Positions 1-8,982 are shown, numbered from the stretch's first letter. The stretch is DNA of 64,000 nt from Haloarchaeobius sp. HME9146 (GCF_025399835.1 NZ_JAODVR010000001.1:1426001-1490000); one strand, 5' to 3'. A program made the numbers and translations. The notes: generated from the sequence alone by a model not told the origin.

Positions 1-31
1 GAACCGAAACCACGAGGGCCGAAATCGGCCC

Positions 32-814
32 TCAGTTCAGGAACTCGTCCAGCCCGCGCGCCGGGTAGCCGACCACGTAGTCGGCTCCCAGTTCCTTCAG
101 CTCCGCAACGCGCTCGCGGACCGTCTCGGTATCGCCGACCAGCGCGAAGTCGGTGCTCGCCGTGAGGAGCACCTCACGCGCCCGGCCGGTCGCAGTCGAA
201 TCCGTCGCGCAGCCGTCGGGCAGTGCCCGCGCCACCGCACCGCGGCGGGAGATGTACCCGCCCACGGCGTCCAGCACCGCGTCCTCCTCGTCGGTGAGGA
301 CAGTGGGCGCGTAGATGGCGACCTCGCCGTCGAAGCCGGCATCTCGGAGAGCCCGCAGGTCCCGCGCGGTCGAGCGCGAGAGCAGTTCGAACTGCGTGCC
401 ACCGGCGGCCATCGCGATGCGCTCGATGCCCTCGGTGCCGACCCACGCCTCGGCATCGACCTTGCGGGCCGCGCCGAGTCGCGGTGCAATCGCCCGGCCC
501 TTCTCGTCGTCGGTGAGGTAGGCGGGGTGGCCGGCGACCAGGATGCGCCGGATTTCCTCGGGCAGCGTCTGGGCCAGCGAGTTGTCGCCGAGGGGGTCGA
601 ACCCGTCGGCGCGGACCGGCGTGGTGACCATGACTCGCGAGTGCTGGGCGAGGTCACGCAGGACCGACGCGTCGGGCAGATGCTCGCGGCCCTCGTAGTC
701 CACCGCGAGCATGTCGACGTCGAGGCCGACTGCCTGGGAGATGTCGACCTCCTTGGGCTTGAGCGCGACGCCGTCGAGGCCAGTCCGGGGGAGAGTGACG
801 CCTCTGGTTAGCAT
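32..814 (-). CDS. Conserved haloarchaeal protein, TIM-barrel-like (DUF7388-type)
   Basis: The protein is 260 aa, soluble and acidic, without signal peptide or membrane segment. The start LTRGVTLPRTGLDG and the end GADYVVGYPARG match my memory of the haloarchaeal DUF7388 family; the alternating strand/helix pattern and the C-terminal ADYVVGYPA strand suggest a TIM barrel distantly like luciferase-type monooxygenases. No catalytic residues can be named and the function is unknown. The ATG start is supported by a strong Shine-Dalgarno sequence 8 nt upstream, which is unusual here because most genes in the window are leaderless. A palindromic GATAG-G-CTATC lies about 30 nt upstream of the start and could be part of the promoter or an operator. 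Confidence 0.85.
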   Translation of the reverse strand: MLTRGVTLPRTGLDGVALKPKEVDISQAVGLDVDMLAVDYEGREHLPDASVLRDLAQHSRVMVTTPVRADGFDPLGDNSLAQTLPEEIRRILVAGHPAYLTDDEKGRAIAPRLGAARKVDAEAWVGTEGIERIAMAAGGTQFELLSRSTARDLRALRDAGFDGEVAIYAPTVLTDEEDAVLDAVGGYISRRGAVARALPDGCATDSTATGRAREVLLTASTDFALVGDTETVRERVAELKELGADYVVGYPARGLDEFLN

Positions 815-822
815 TTTGCGAT

Positions 823-828
823 ACCTCC
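823..828 (-). promoter_or_regulatory. Shine-Dalgarno site GGAGGT
   Basis: On the minus strand GGAGGT stands 8 nt before the ATG at 814. It fixes the start of the DUF7388-type gene and implies a transcript with a 5' leader, unlike most neighbouring genes. Confidence 0.75.
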
Positions 829-981
829 GCTAGTGAAACAGAATGATAGGCTATCGGTCGAGTGGAACTCGATCCATCGTCTGGGCGACCATGTACTGTA
901 GGACAGGCCAGCTTCTGGGATAAGCGTGTCGGAGCACACGAAGTATCGCCGGGGGAAGCTGACGAGTTCGAGGTAACTCAG

Positions 982-1155
982 CTACTCCGGTGACCACTCA
1001 CACGAGGTCCCGAAGGTGAGCTCCTCGTCGTCGATGTACGCCGCGAGGCAGGCGTAGTTGCAGAACGGTTTCTCGTCGTCTGCGCCTCCCTCGCGGACGT
1101 ACACCGGGTCGTGTCGCTCGACGTCGCTCTCACAGTAGATGCAGGGTGTGGACAT
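982..1155 (-). CDS. Small zinc-finger protein (57 aa, TRASH/MYM-like)
   Basis: This short frame translates to 57 aa beginning MSTPCIYCESDVE. It has Cys5 and Cys8 (CxxC), then FCNYACLAAY with Cys32 and Cys36, and Cys52. The CxxC plus FCxxxC..Y arrangement resembles TRASH/MYM-type treble-clef fingers, so it probably binds one zinc ion. Acidic residues and GC-rich third codon positions fit a real haloarchaeal gene. Function is unknown; such micro-proteins often act as metal sensors or protein adaptors, which is only inference here. Confidence 0.75.
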   Translation of the reverse strand: MSTPCIYCESDVERHDPVYVREGGADDEKPFCNYACLAAYIDDEELTFGTSCEWSPE

Positions 1156-1203
1156 ACTGGTCGCAACTGACGGTCGCCACCGCCAAGAACCTGTTTCCGG
1201 CTG

Positions 1204-1728
1204 TCAGGGCACGCGATACGTCGCGACCAGTTCGAACCCTCCTTCGGCGTCCGCCGCCTCGGGCTGGGCCACGGTCGAGAACGCCCACTGTCCGCGTTCG
1301 AGTTCGACCTCGTCGATGACCGTCTCTCCCGCGGCTCCGCTTCCGTTCGGCCCGATGACCCAGCTGTACCGGGCCGACGGCTGGAGCCTGACCGCCGTCG
1401 GCCAGACGTTGTCGGGAGCGACGTGTCGCCAGCCGACGGCGGTCCACTCGTGGAGGTCCCACGAGTTGGGCCCGACGAGCCACGGTTCCGAGGTCCCGTT
1501 CCGCACGACGAACCGGACCGAATCGACCCTGGTCTCGGGACCGACCGATTTCTCGACTCGAATCGTCACCGGGGCATCGTCGCCCTGGCAGACCGTGGCG
1601 CTGGGGTCCGACTGGAAGGAAGGGCAGTGTTCAGGTTCGGGGTCGGGCTGTCTCACGCCGTAGGCGACCAGGGGACTCGCGAGGAGGGCGGCCGACCCGA
1701 GTTCGGCCAACACGGCTCTGCGGTTCAC
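1204..1728 (-). CDS. Putative exported haloarchaeal protein
   Basis: The protein is 174 aa from a GTG start. The N-terminus MNRRAVLAELGSAALLASPL has two arginines before a hydrophobic stretch and looks like a signal peptide, possibly Tat. The mature part is a beta-rich domain with VRFVVRNGTSEPW near residue 70 and YSWVIGPNGSG near residue 122, a pattern like an Ig-like or BsuPI-like cell-surface domain. Two cysteines near residues 35 and 47 could form a disulfide. No enzyme motif is visible. It is probably cell-surface or periplasm-like in location; function unknown. Confidence 0.75.
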   Translation of the reverse strand: MNRRAVLAELGSAALLASPLVAYGVRQPDPEPEHCPSFQSDPSATVCQGDDAPVTIRVEKSVGPETRVDSVRFVVRNGTSEPWLVGPNSWDLHEWTAVGWRHVAPDNVWPTAVRLQPSARYSWVIGPNGSGAAGETVIDEVELERGQWAFSTVAQPEAADAEGGFELVATYRVP

Positions 1729-1774
1729 GAGTGCGGATTCTGGTGGGTGAGAGAAAGCGTTTGTGTCGGCGTCG

Positions 1775-2350
1775 TCAGATGCGCCGGTCGAGCCGCATCG
1801 GCGCGCGCCAGTCCGTCGTCAGTTCGAGCAGTTGCACGAGGATGCGCCCCGTCGCGCCCCAGACGGTGTAGCCGTTGACGTGGAAGTAGTGGATGACTAT
1901 CTCGCCGTAGTAGGGGTGGTCGCGGTGCTCGTACTCGTAGTTCTCGTCGTCGAGCAGGGCCGACACCGGGAGCAGCGCCACCTCAGCGACCTCGCGCTCG
2001 TTCGGGTCGTAGGCGCGGTCGGGGGCCATCCCGACGAACGGTGTCACCGCATATTCGGTGATCGTCCGGATGTCGTCCAGTCGGCCGACCATGTCGACCT
2101 CGTCGGGATGGAGCCCGATCTCCTCGTACGCTTCGCGGAGAGCGGTCTCCTGGATATCGACGTCCCCGGGTTCGTTGCCACCGCCGGGGAAACTCATCTG
2201 CCCGGGGTGTTTGCCGAGGTGGTCGGCGCGTTTCGTGAACAGTAGGTGGTACTCGCCGTCCCGTTCGATGACGGGGATGAGAACCCCGGCATCGTGTTTC
2301 TGGTCCTCGATGGGACGGGGTGTGAACTCGGCGACGCGACGCAGGTCCAT
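1775..2350 (-). CDS. Nudix hydrolase, CoA diphosphatase-like
   Basis: The protein is 191 aa from ATG at 2350; a TTG one codon upstream is less likely. The Nudix box is complete: GGGNEPGDVDIQE followed by TALREAYEEIGL gives G-x5-E-x7-REUxEExGU. Just before it, LLFTKRADHLGKHPGQMSF is close to the UPF0035 motif of coenzyme A pyrophosphatases (the NudL group). The likely reaction is Mg-dependent cleavage of CoA or a related nucleoside diphosphate derivative to 3',5'-ADP and phosphopantetheine. Substrate is inferred from family motif only. Confidence 0.92.
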   Translation of the reverse strand: MDLRRVAEFTPRPIEDQKHDAGVLIPVIERDGEYHLLFTKRADHLGKHPGQMSFPGGGNEPGDVDIQETALREAYEEIGLHPDEVDMVGRLDDIRTITEYAVTPFVGMAPDRAYDPNEREVAEVALLPVSALLDDENYEYEHRDHPYYGEIVIHYFHVNGYTVWGATGRILVQLLELTTDWRAPMRLDRRI

Positions 2351-2418
2351 CAAGCATACGTATGCACCAGAAATGTAAAGCGTTCACTCTCTGCGCAACG
2401 GGCGGTGTCCCGTCTGGC

Positions 2419-2889
2419 TCAGTCGTCCAGACGCGCGTCGAGCCGGTTCCGGATGGTGGTGCAGTCCACCGGTGCCCAGGCCTCGAGGTCGTAGCTCACG
2501 TCGACCAGTTCGCGCATGCGGTCGGTGTCGCCCCCGGCGAGGGCCGCGGTCGCTTCGTCCTCCAGGGTCGCCCGAACGCCCGCACCCAGTTCCTCCCGGT
2601 CGACGTCGCGCTCGTCCACGTCCATGATGTGTGGGAGGTCCTCGCTGTGTGGCGGTTGCTCGGGGAACGCCCGCGGTCCGGCGACCAGCAGTGGCTCGCC
2701 ATCGTCGCGCTCGTACTCGACCAGATGATAGCTCTTGATGGCCTCGTCGAGGGTCTCCCCGGCGTCCACCCCGTCTAGTTCCTCCCCCTCGCGGTACGCG
2801 AGCTCGGAGAGCGCCTCGTACAGTTCGTCACGGGTGAGTCCCCCGAACAGCTCAACGACACCGGCGAGTTCGTCGGCACTGACGCGCAT
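2419..2889 (-). CDS. Conserved haloarchaeal protein (DUF7109-type)
   Basis: The protein is 156 aa, acidic and soluble. It starts MRVSADELAGVVELFGGLTR, ends in NRLDARLDD, and is mostly helical. I recall this N-terminus from a haloarchaea-only family listed as DUF7109, but no function or motif is known to me. It lies between the Nudix and glycosyltransferase genes on the same strand, with 30 nt to the latter, so co-transcription with the upstream glycosyltransferase is possible. Confidence 0.8.
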   Translation of the reverse strand: MRVSADELAGVVELFGGLTRDELYEALSELAYREGEELDGVDAGETLDEAIKSYHLVEYERDDGEPLLVAGPRAFPEQPPHSEDLPHIMDVDERDVDREELGAGVRATLEDEATAALAGGDTDRMRELVDVSYDLEAWAPVDCTTIRNRLDARLDD

Positions 2890-2919
2890 GGTTGTCCAGA
2901 TGACACCAAGCGCAAAGAT

Positions 2920-4017
2920 TCATTCGACTACGCGGGCCATCGCGTCGGTCGCGGCAGCGGCCACGTCCTCGGGGACGAGGGGCGCGTCGTCCCACGCAGG
3001 AAGCCGGGTGTCGACCGTGGGCTCGACGACCGCGTCGGCGTAGGTCGCGACCTGGTCGCGCTCGCCGGCTACGTCGAACTCGAGCCCGTTGAACTTCGCG
3101 TCGGCGGCGTACTGCCGCACGAGGGTTCCCGCCGCGTCCTCGAATCGCGCGGGGAGGGTGTCGAAGTCCGGCTCGATGCCGTGGTCGGCGAGCGCGTTGA
3201 ACAGCGCCCGGCCGACCTGGGTCGACATGTCCGAGAGACCGGTCGGCCCCGAGACGGACCGATGGTCGTGCTCGTGGCGGCCGAGGTCGACCTGTGCAGT
3301 CCCCTCGAACCCGGCGTACTCGAAGGTGTCCGCGAGCACGCCGACTTCGAGTCCGAAGGCGCGCTGGGCACGCACCTGCCGGGCGAGGTCGGCCGTCATG
3401 GCGAACTCGCCGGCGAGCGCGTACCGGAAGGCGTCGAGGTAGTCGAGGAACGGGTGGTCGTGGGCGTCGTCGAGTGCGCGGACCAGGGGCGTGTAGAACA
3501 GCCGGAACAGCCGGCCGTACAGCTGATTGTTCTCGACGCGGGCGTAGTAGCCCTTCGAGAAGTCGAACCCCTGGTCGAGCGGGGAGAGCAGGCGCGGGAC
3601 GTGGGCCTCGCTGTAGCTCTTCGTGTCGGCGTCGTGGACGACGACGTAGTCGGCGCGCTCGGCGGCGAGCCCGAGCGCCAGCCACACGTCGCGACCCTTC
3701 CCGAACCCGTTCTCCAGGCCGTGTTCGTGCAGGAGGTCGGAGACCGAGTCGGCCGAGCACCACAGCAACTCGATGTCGAGGTCGAACGAGCCGAGCCACT
3801 CGTGGAAGTCTGGGACGCGCTCTGCCGGGGCGCGCAGGGGGACGATGACCGAGGCGGGGTCCACCTCGGCGAGCGTCGAGAGCACCTGCTCGGCGGCGAG
3901 TCCCGCGTACTCCCGCTCGGTCATGGGAACCACGACGGCGGTCCGGTCGGTGGGGGCGTCCGGGCAGGGGTTCGTCAGGTCGTGGAGCGTCGCGACCCGC
4001 TCCTGGACGTACTCCAT
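2920..4017 (-). CDS. Glucosyl-3-phosphoglycerate synthase-like glycosyltransferase
   Basis: The protein is 365 aa, with ATG at 4017 chosen over the GTG just before it because a TATA-like TTTTTTAAC lies about 27-30 nt upstream. It has a GT-A fold layout: FGKGRDVW at about 105-112 and the metal-binding VVVHDADTKSY at about 126-135 (DAD in place of DxD). The pairing of GKG and DAD, and the overall length, fit the glucosyl- or mannosyl-3-phosphoglycerate synthase group (GT81-like), which makes glucosylglycerate-type solutes or lipid and polysaccharide precursors. The precise donor and acceptor are not visible. Confidence 0.82.
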   Translation of the reverse strand: MEYVQERVATLHDLTNPCPDAPTDRTAVVVPMTEREYAGLAAEQVLSTLAEVDPASVIVPLRAPAERVPDFHEWLGSFDLDIELLWCSADSVSDLLHEHGLENGFGKGRDVWLALGLAAERADYVVVHDADTKSYSEAHVPRLLSPLDQGFDFSKGYYARVENNQLYGRLFRLFYTPLVRALDDAHDHPFLDYLDAFRYALAGEFAMTADLARQVRAQRAFGLEVGVLADTFEYAGFEGTAQVDLGRHEHDHRSVSGPTGLSDMSTQVGRALFNALADHGIEPDFDTLPARFEDAAGTLVRQYAADAKFNGLEFDVAGERDQVATYADAVVEPTVDTRLPAWDDAPLVPEDVAAAATDAMARVVE

Positions 4018-4104
4018 CACCCGCCATTCAGGACCGGAGTTAAAAAACGGCCCCGACTTGGGGCGCGGGTTGCCGACTCTGCCAGGGTCGGCAGTCGCCG
4101 GCAG

Positions 4105-5349
4105 TCAGTCCGCACCGGTCGGGAGCCGGTCCAGCCGGTAGAGGACGACGAGGATGCCGAGGATGGCGACGAGTATCACCGCGAAGCCGCGGTACACCTC
4201 GTCGTACTGGAGTCCGAGGTCGACGAGCGCGCCGACGGTGACACTCCCCGTGGCCCCGACGAGCATCACCACGCCCGAGTAGAGCGCGTACGCCGACGCC
4301 CGGTTCTCGTCGGGGAGCGACCCGAGCAGGAACGTGTCCATCGCGGGGAACGTCGAGTGGACGACGTAGCCGAGGACCAGGGTGACGACCACGATGGGGA
4401 GGAAGCCCGAGACGTACGTCAGCGCCAGCAGGCAGCCCGCGAACGCCCCGAGAACGCCGAGTAACAGGGGGACGTGCGGGATGCGGTCCGCGAGGTCGCC
4501 GGTGAGGAAGAACGCGGGGACACCAGCGAGGAACACCAGCGTCAGCAGGGTGCGACCCTGCGCGGGCGCGAGGCCCTTCGCGACCGAGAGGTAGCGGACG
4601 TAGAGGTTGAACAGCCCGTTCCAGACGAACCCGGTCCCGCCGAGGACGACGACACCGGTCAGGATGATGCGCCACTGGCGCTTCAGCGCGACCAGCAGGT
4701 TCCGGTCGTCGGCCCCGGCAGTCGGCATCGCGGAGCGGCTGGCGACCCGGTAGAACGCGACGGTCGTCACCGCGGCCACGACCGCGAGGGTGAGCATCAC
4801 CACGCGCCAGGCCGCCAGCTCGCCCAGCCCCGGAACCTGCCAGGACTCCCGGAGCAACACGAGGCCGACGAACAGCGGCGCGCCCACGGCCGCGAGCTGG
4901 CTCGACATCCCGTGGATGCCGATGGCGCGGCCGACGCGCTCTGGGAACAGTTCGCTCACGAGCGGGTTCGCGGCGATGAAGTACGCGCCGCTGGCCAGGC
5001 CCATGAGGAACGCACCGAGGTAGACCAGCGTGAGGGACCCGGCGAAGGCGGTGAACGTCGTCGCGACCGTGAGGACGACGCCGGTCCCGAGGACCACCCG
5101 GTGCCGGGGGACCCGGGTCAGCAGGTAGCCGGTCGGAATCCTGGGAAGGGCGCTGCCGACCCACGCCAGCGTCGCGATGAGGCCCACGGCCCCCTCCGAG
5201 GTGATGCCGAACGCCGCCCGGAACGGGTCGAGCAGGGGTGCGAAGACGACGCGGGCGAAGTTGACGAGGAACACCATCGCACAGAGCGACCCGAACACAC
5301 GCCAGCGACGAACCTCGTCGCCATCACGTGTGTCGGTCCGTGCAGTCAC
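4105..5349 (-). CDS. Major facilitator superfamily transporter
   Basis: The protein is 414 aa with about 12 hydrophobic segments. After a short charged N-terminus comes MVFLVNFARVVFAPLLDPFR, then the typical MFS loop 2-3 region near VGSALPRIPTGYLLTR. It is an inner-membrane secondary carrier; substrate unknown. The start is GTG at 5349: TTTGAA at 5374-5379 (minus) lies exactly 30 nt upstream, as expected for a leaderless transcript. It is divergent from the small zinc-finger gene at 5442. Confidence 0.92.
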   Translation of the reverse strand: MTARTDTRDGDEVRRWRVFGSLCAMVFLVNFARVVFAPLLDPFRAAFGITSEGAVGLIATLAWVGSALPRIPTGYLLTRVPRHRVVLGTGVVLTVATTFTAFAGSLTLVYLGAFLMGLASGAYFIAANPLVSELFPERVGRAIGIHGMSSQLAAVGAPLFVGLVLLRESWQVPGLGELAAWRVVMLTLAVVAAVTTVAFYRVASRSAMPTAGADDRNLLVALKRQWRIILTGVVVLGGTGFVWNGLFNLYVRYLSVAKGLAPAQGRTLLTLVFLAGVPAFFLTGDLADRIPHVPLLLGVLGAFAGCLLALTYVSGFLPIVVVTLVLGYVVHSTFPAMDTFLLGSLPDENRASAYALYSGVVMLVGATGSVTVGALVDLGLQYDEVYRGFAVILVAILGILVVLYRLDRLPTGAD

Positions 5350-5441
5350 GTTCGGACCTATCGACCGGGTCGATTCAAACTTTTCGAATCGAAAGCCGAG
5401 ACACCACGGTACTTTTGGCCTCCCCCATCGTAGCGCCGCTT

Positions 5442-5612
5442 ATGAAGTCGGTCAGGAAAGCCCTACGCGACGGCACGCTCGAGAAGGACACGTACGAACG
5501 TCTCAACTGCGCAGAGTGCGGGAAGACACTGAAGACCAAGAACGACCCGGACGCCATCGGGACGGTACGAACCTGTCCGGACTGTGGCGGCGAGTGGAAA
5601 GAGATCAGATAA
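5442..5612 (+). CDS. HVO_0758-type zinc-finger micro-protein
   Basis: The protein is 56 aa, starting MKSVRKALRDGTLEKDTYER. It has Cys23/Cys26 (CAEC) and Cys45/Cys48 (CPDC) forming a compact zinc ribbon, ending GGEWKEIR. The whole length matches the small haloarchaeal zinc-finger family named after HVO_0758 of Haloferax volcanii. Role unknown; zinc ribbons of this size often contact nucleic acid or protein partners. It stands alone between the divergent MFS gene and the convergent aldo/keto reductase gene. Confidence 0.92.
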   Translation: MKSVRKALRDGTLEKDTYERLNCAECGKTLKTKNDPDAIGTVRTCPDCGGEWKEIR

Positions 5613-5675
5613 TCACGGGGTCGCGGGGGCGATTCTCTTGTTTCGAGTCGGGAGCCGTGGCTGTCGAGCGACGGC

Positions 5676-6764
5676 TCACTCGAACGTCGAGTCGAACGCG
5701 TCCGCGCCCATCGGGTCGAACGTCCCCGCGGCGACGTTCTCCTCGACGTGTTCCGGGCGGCTCATGCCGACCAGCGAACTCGTCACGCCGGGGGCCGACC
5801 GCGCGAAGTTGATTGCCTGTTGAACTACTGAATCACCCGCGAGCTTCGCGGCCACCTCGTCCGGCAACTCGCTCGTCAGGTCGCCCTGCAGGATGGACGC
5901 GCTGGTGAACACGTCGAGGTCCGCCTGGTGGGCGAGCGCGAGGGTGCTGACGGTGCCATCGGCCGAGGACTGGCCCTCGACGGTGAAGGCGTCGGCCATG
6001 TGGACGTTGAAGGGAAGCTGAATCGCGCGGAAGTGCGTCGCCGCGTTCCCGACGGTCTTGGCGGCCGACCGGGCACGCCCGACGACCTCCGACAGCGAGA
6101 GGTAGGAGTCGTGTCCGGGGCCGACACGGAAGCACTCCCAGCTCGCCACACCGTAGTGCTGGATGTCGCCCTCGTCGGCGCGCCGTTCCAGCAGCTCGAA
6201 GGTCGCTTCCAGCTGGTCGTACACCTCCTCGTGTGACTTCTGGACCAGTTGCGTCTCGGGGTTGTGGACGTAGTAGAGGTCGATGTGGTCCAGCCCGAGG
6301 TTGTCGAGCGAGCGGTCGAGCTGGTCGGCGATGTAGCCCGGCACGATGCAGTGACACCCGCTCACGAGGTCGTCGGGGTCGACGATGCCCGAATCGACGT
6401 ACTCCGACTGCACGTACTGGCCCGGGTTGGCGGGGCGCTCGCCGTCGAACGGGACGAACCCGCCCTTCGTCGAGACGAGGACGGCGTCGCGCTCGACGTC
6501 GGCCTCGCGCACCGCCCCGCCGACGACGCGCTCGGAGCGCTGACAGCGGTAGTTGATGGCGGTGTCGACGACGTTGATGCCCGACTCCAGCGCTTTCACG
6601 ATGGACTCGTGGTAGCGCTCGTCGACTTCGTCCGTCGGGTCACCGAGGTACGTCCCGACGCCGATGCTCGACACGAGGCTGTCGCCGAAGCGCCGGAAGT
6701 ACGTCCGGCCGAACGACTCGTGGAACGCGTCGCGGTAGGCCCACGTCGCCGTGCTCGTAACCAT
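5676..6764 (-). CDS. Aldo/keto reductase
   Basis: The protein is 362 aa. The aldo/keto reductase tetrad is recognisable: Asp in NVVDTAINY (about 66), Tyr in the same motif, Lys in VSTKGGFV (about 107) and His in YYVHNPE (about 169). The C-terminal PGVTSSLVGMSRPEHVEEN is the NADP-binding region of the family. It reduces aldehydes or ketones with NAD(P)H, or works in reverse on sugars; the natural substrate cannot be told. It is somewhat longer than typical (about 320 aa) because of an N-terminal extension and an insertion after VPFDGERP. Confidence 0.93.
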   Translation of the reverse strand: MVTSTATWAYRDAFHESFGRTYFRRFGDSLVSSIGVGTYLGDPTDEVDERYHESIVKALESGINVVDTAINYRCQRSERVVGGAVREADVERDAVLVSTKGGFVPFDGERPANPGQYVQSEYVDSGIVDPDDLVSGCHCIVPGYIADQLDRSLDNLGLDHIDLYYVHNPETQLVQKSHEEVYDQLEATFELLERRADEGDIQHYGVASWECFRVGPGHDSYLSLSEVVGRARSAAKTVGNAATHFRAIQLPFNVHMADAFTVEGQSSADGTVSTLALAHQADLDVFTSASILQGDLTSELPDEVAAKLAGDSVVQQAINFARSAPGVTSSLVGMSRPEHVEENVAAGTFDPMGADAFDSTFE

Positions 6765-6809
6765 GGCCGTCGGTTCGGTCGTGGGAAAGAAAAGCCGTCC
6801 GTTCGGCGG

Positions 6810-7979
6810 TCACTGGCGCTCGCCGGCGAGCGCGTCGAACAGCCGCTGCTTGAACTGGTCGCGCGAGACGCCCTTCGAGGGGCCGAGACCCTCCATATGG
6901 TCCTTGGAGATCTGGCCGCCGCCCATGCGGGCGTGGCCACCGGCCTCGGCCATGGGGATGTCCGCGACGACGGTCCGGAGCGCCTCGCCCATGTGCAGCC
7001 GGTCGTCGCGCGACCGCCCCGACATGTGGATGGTGCCGTCTTTCTCGCCGTAGACGACGACCGCTGAGACACCTTCGAGGTGCATCAGTTCGTCCGCTGC
7101 CTGCGGAATCGCGTCGACGTTCGGTATCGCGCCTAGGTCACAGACGCCGAACGGACCGTCGACGTCGACCTCGTGGATGGCCTTCGCCTTCGTCTTCAGG
7201 ACCTCCCGGGGGACCTGCGGGTTGGCGATGCGGTCGAGCAGGTCCTCGTTCACACCCGGGTAGAGGTAGCTGCTGGCGGAGAACTCCGCGGAGGAACAGC
7301 CCTTCGTGAGGTGGTTGGTGTCGGACTGGATGCCGTACACCATCCCCGTCGCGGTGCGCGGCGGGAGGCTCACACCGTCACCGTTGCCGTTGCCGACCGA
7401 CGCGTCGAGTTCGTCGAAGTACTCCGCGAAGATGGTCGCACACGCGCCGTAGTCGGTCCGGATGTCGGTGAACGCGGTGCCGGTGCCGTTCCCGGGGTGG
7501 TGGTCGACGACCGCGTACGGTTCGACGCCCTGCGAGCCCTGGAAGCCGCGGGGCGTGTTGTGGTCGACGAGGACGACCGCGTCGCCGGCGAGGTCGGCGG
7601 CCGTCTCGATGTGTTCGGCCTCGAGGTCGAGGACCGTTCTGAAGGCCCGGTTCTCCTGGTGGCGTATCTCGCCGGGGAACTGCAGCGTCGCGTCCACCCC
7701 GGCGTGTCGACAGAGCTGTGCGACGGCCATCCCGCTGGCCATCGCGTCCGGGTCCGGGTTCGGATGAAGGAGGATGCTGACCGCGTCGTTCTTGCGAATC
7801 GCCCGGAGGAACTTCTCGCCATCGGTCCGGCGGAGTCGCTTCAGGCCGACCCAGCCGCCGAGCCCGAGGACCAGCACGGCCGCGACGAGCCCACCCAGTA
7901 CCAGGGGGTCACTCGGCGCGGAGTCGACGACGCCGGCGACACGGGAACTCACGGTCGCCGGGGTGGCAGCGAACCACAT
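6810..7979 (-). CDS. Membrane-anchored DHH-DHHA1 phosphoesterase
   Basis: The protein is 389 aa. One transmembrane helix at about 27-49 (VLGGLVAAVLVLGLGGWVG) anchors a cytoplasmic DHH domain: motif I DPDAMASG at 76-83, motif II DHNTPRG near 139, motif III DHHPG near 159, and the DHHA1 substrate motif GGHARMGGG near 354. DHH/DHHA1 proteins of this type hydrolyse short oligonucleotides, pAp or cyclic dinucleotides with Mn. Membrane anchoring recalls GdpP-like enzymes, but there is no PAS or GGDEF part. The exact substrate is not predictable from sequence. Confidence 0.92.
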   Translation of the reverse strand: MWFAATPATVSSRVAGVVDSAPSDPLVLGGLVAAVLVLGLGGWVGLKRLRRTDGEKFLRAIRKNDAVSILLHPNPDPDAMASGMAVAQLCRHAGVDATLQFPGEIRHQENRAFRTVLDLEAEHIETAADLAGDAVVLVDHNTPRGFQGSQGVEPYAVVDHHPGNGTGTAFTDIRTDYGACATIFAEYFDELDASVGNGNGDGVSLPPRTATGMVYGIQSDTNHLTKGCSSAEFSASSYLYPGVNEDLLDRIANPQVPREVLKTKAKAIHEVDVDGPFGVCDLGAIPNVDAIPQAADELMHLEGVSAVVVYGEKDGTIHMSGRSRDDRLHMGEALRTVVADIPMAEAGGHARMGGGQISKDHMEGLGPSKGVSRDQFKQRLFDALAGERQ

Positions 7980-8024
7980 ATTCCAGTTCTCACGGGCGAC
8001 CGGTAAGAAGGTTCCCCAAGCCCC

Positions 8025-8921
8025 TCAAGCGTGTCTCTGACGGTACAAATCGACCGCGTGACGGTATCCTTCGCGGAACGTCGGGTACCTGAACTCGTAG
8101 CCGAGGGCCCGGAGTTTCTCGTTCGAACACCGCTTCGAGGTCCTGAGTCGACGTTCACCTGCGTCGGAGAGGTCGCCCTGCGCGAGGCGCTCCTCGATGG
8201 TCTGCTTCGGCGGCTCGTCGACCGCGGCCTGTTCGGCCAGCCAGTCCGCGAACGTCCACTTCGAGACGGGTTCGTCGTCGGTGACCTGCACGACCTCGCC
8301 GCGAGCGAGGTCCTCGGTGAGGAGATACGCCACTGCACCGGCAGCGTCCTCGCCGTGGACCATGTTCAGGTAGCCCTCGGTGACCGGCCCTTCAAGATAG
8401 CGCTCCAGCCGGTAGCGGTCGGGGCCGTACAGTCCCGAGAACCGGGCGACGGTCCCGTCGATGCCGAACTCCTCGCCCGCGCCGAGGGCGAGTTCCTCCG
8501 CCTCGACCAGCACCTCGGTCTTCGGCGTGGTCGGCGAGAGCGGCGTCTCCTCGTCCACCAGGTCGCCGTCATGGTCGCCGTGGACACCCGTGCTGGAGGT
8601 GTAGACCAGCCGTTCCGGCGGGTCCTCGCGCTCGGAGAAGTGTGAGAGCACAGTCCGCATCCCGTCGACGTAGATTCGGCGGGCCGCGTCGGCCCCACGG
8701 CCACCGGTGCTGGCCGCGTAGACGAGCGCGTCGACGTCCGGTATCGCCGCGAGCGAGTCCGCATCGAGCAGGTCCGCCTGGACCGCGGTGAATCCAGACC
8801 CTTCGATGGCGGCGATTCCGTCGTCGGAGCGTCTGACCCCGATGGCTTCGTGGCCAGCTTCGGTCAGCTGTCGTCCCAGTTCGAGCCCGACGTACCCACA
8901 GCCGAGAATCGCGACACGCAT
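8025..8921 (-). CDS. NAD(P)-dependent epimerase/dehydratase-like SDR
   Basis: The protein is 298 aa from ATG at 8921 (the in-frame GTG two codons upstream is less likely). The Rossmann motif is GCGYVGLELG at about 8-17, then VYTSSTGVHGD with the SDR serine/threonine region, and LYGPDRYRLERYL further on. The layout is that of atypical, extended SDR enzymes that act on nucleotide sugars or serve as NADP-binding regulators. The classical YxxxK is not obvious, so catalysis is uncertain. It sits downstream of the DHH gene on the same strand. Confidence 0.88.
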   Translation of the reverse strand: MRVAILGCGYVGLELGRQLTEAGHEAIGVRRSDDGIAAIEGSGFTAVQADLLDADSLAAIPDVDALVYAASTGGRGADAARRIYVDGMRTVLSHFSEREDPPERLVYTSSTGVHGDHDGDLVDEETPLSPTTPKTEVLVEAEELALGAGEEFGIDGTVARFSGLYGPDRYRLERYLEGPVTEGYLNMVHGEDAAGAVAYLLTEDLARGEVVQVTDDEPVSKWTFADWLAEQAAVDEPPKQTIEERLAQGDLSDAGERRLRTSKRCSNEKLRALGYEFRYPTFREGYRHAVDLYRQRHA

Positions 8922-8982
8922 TTGCACGGACGTTGGGAGTCCCCACTGATACCGCTACCGTTGTGTGACAAAAGCCGCCAGT

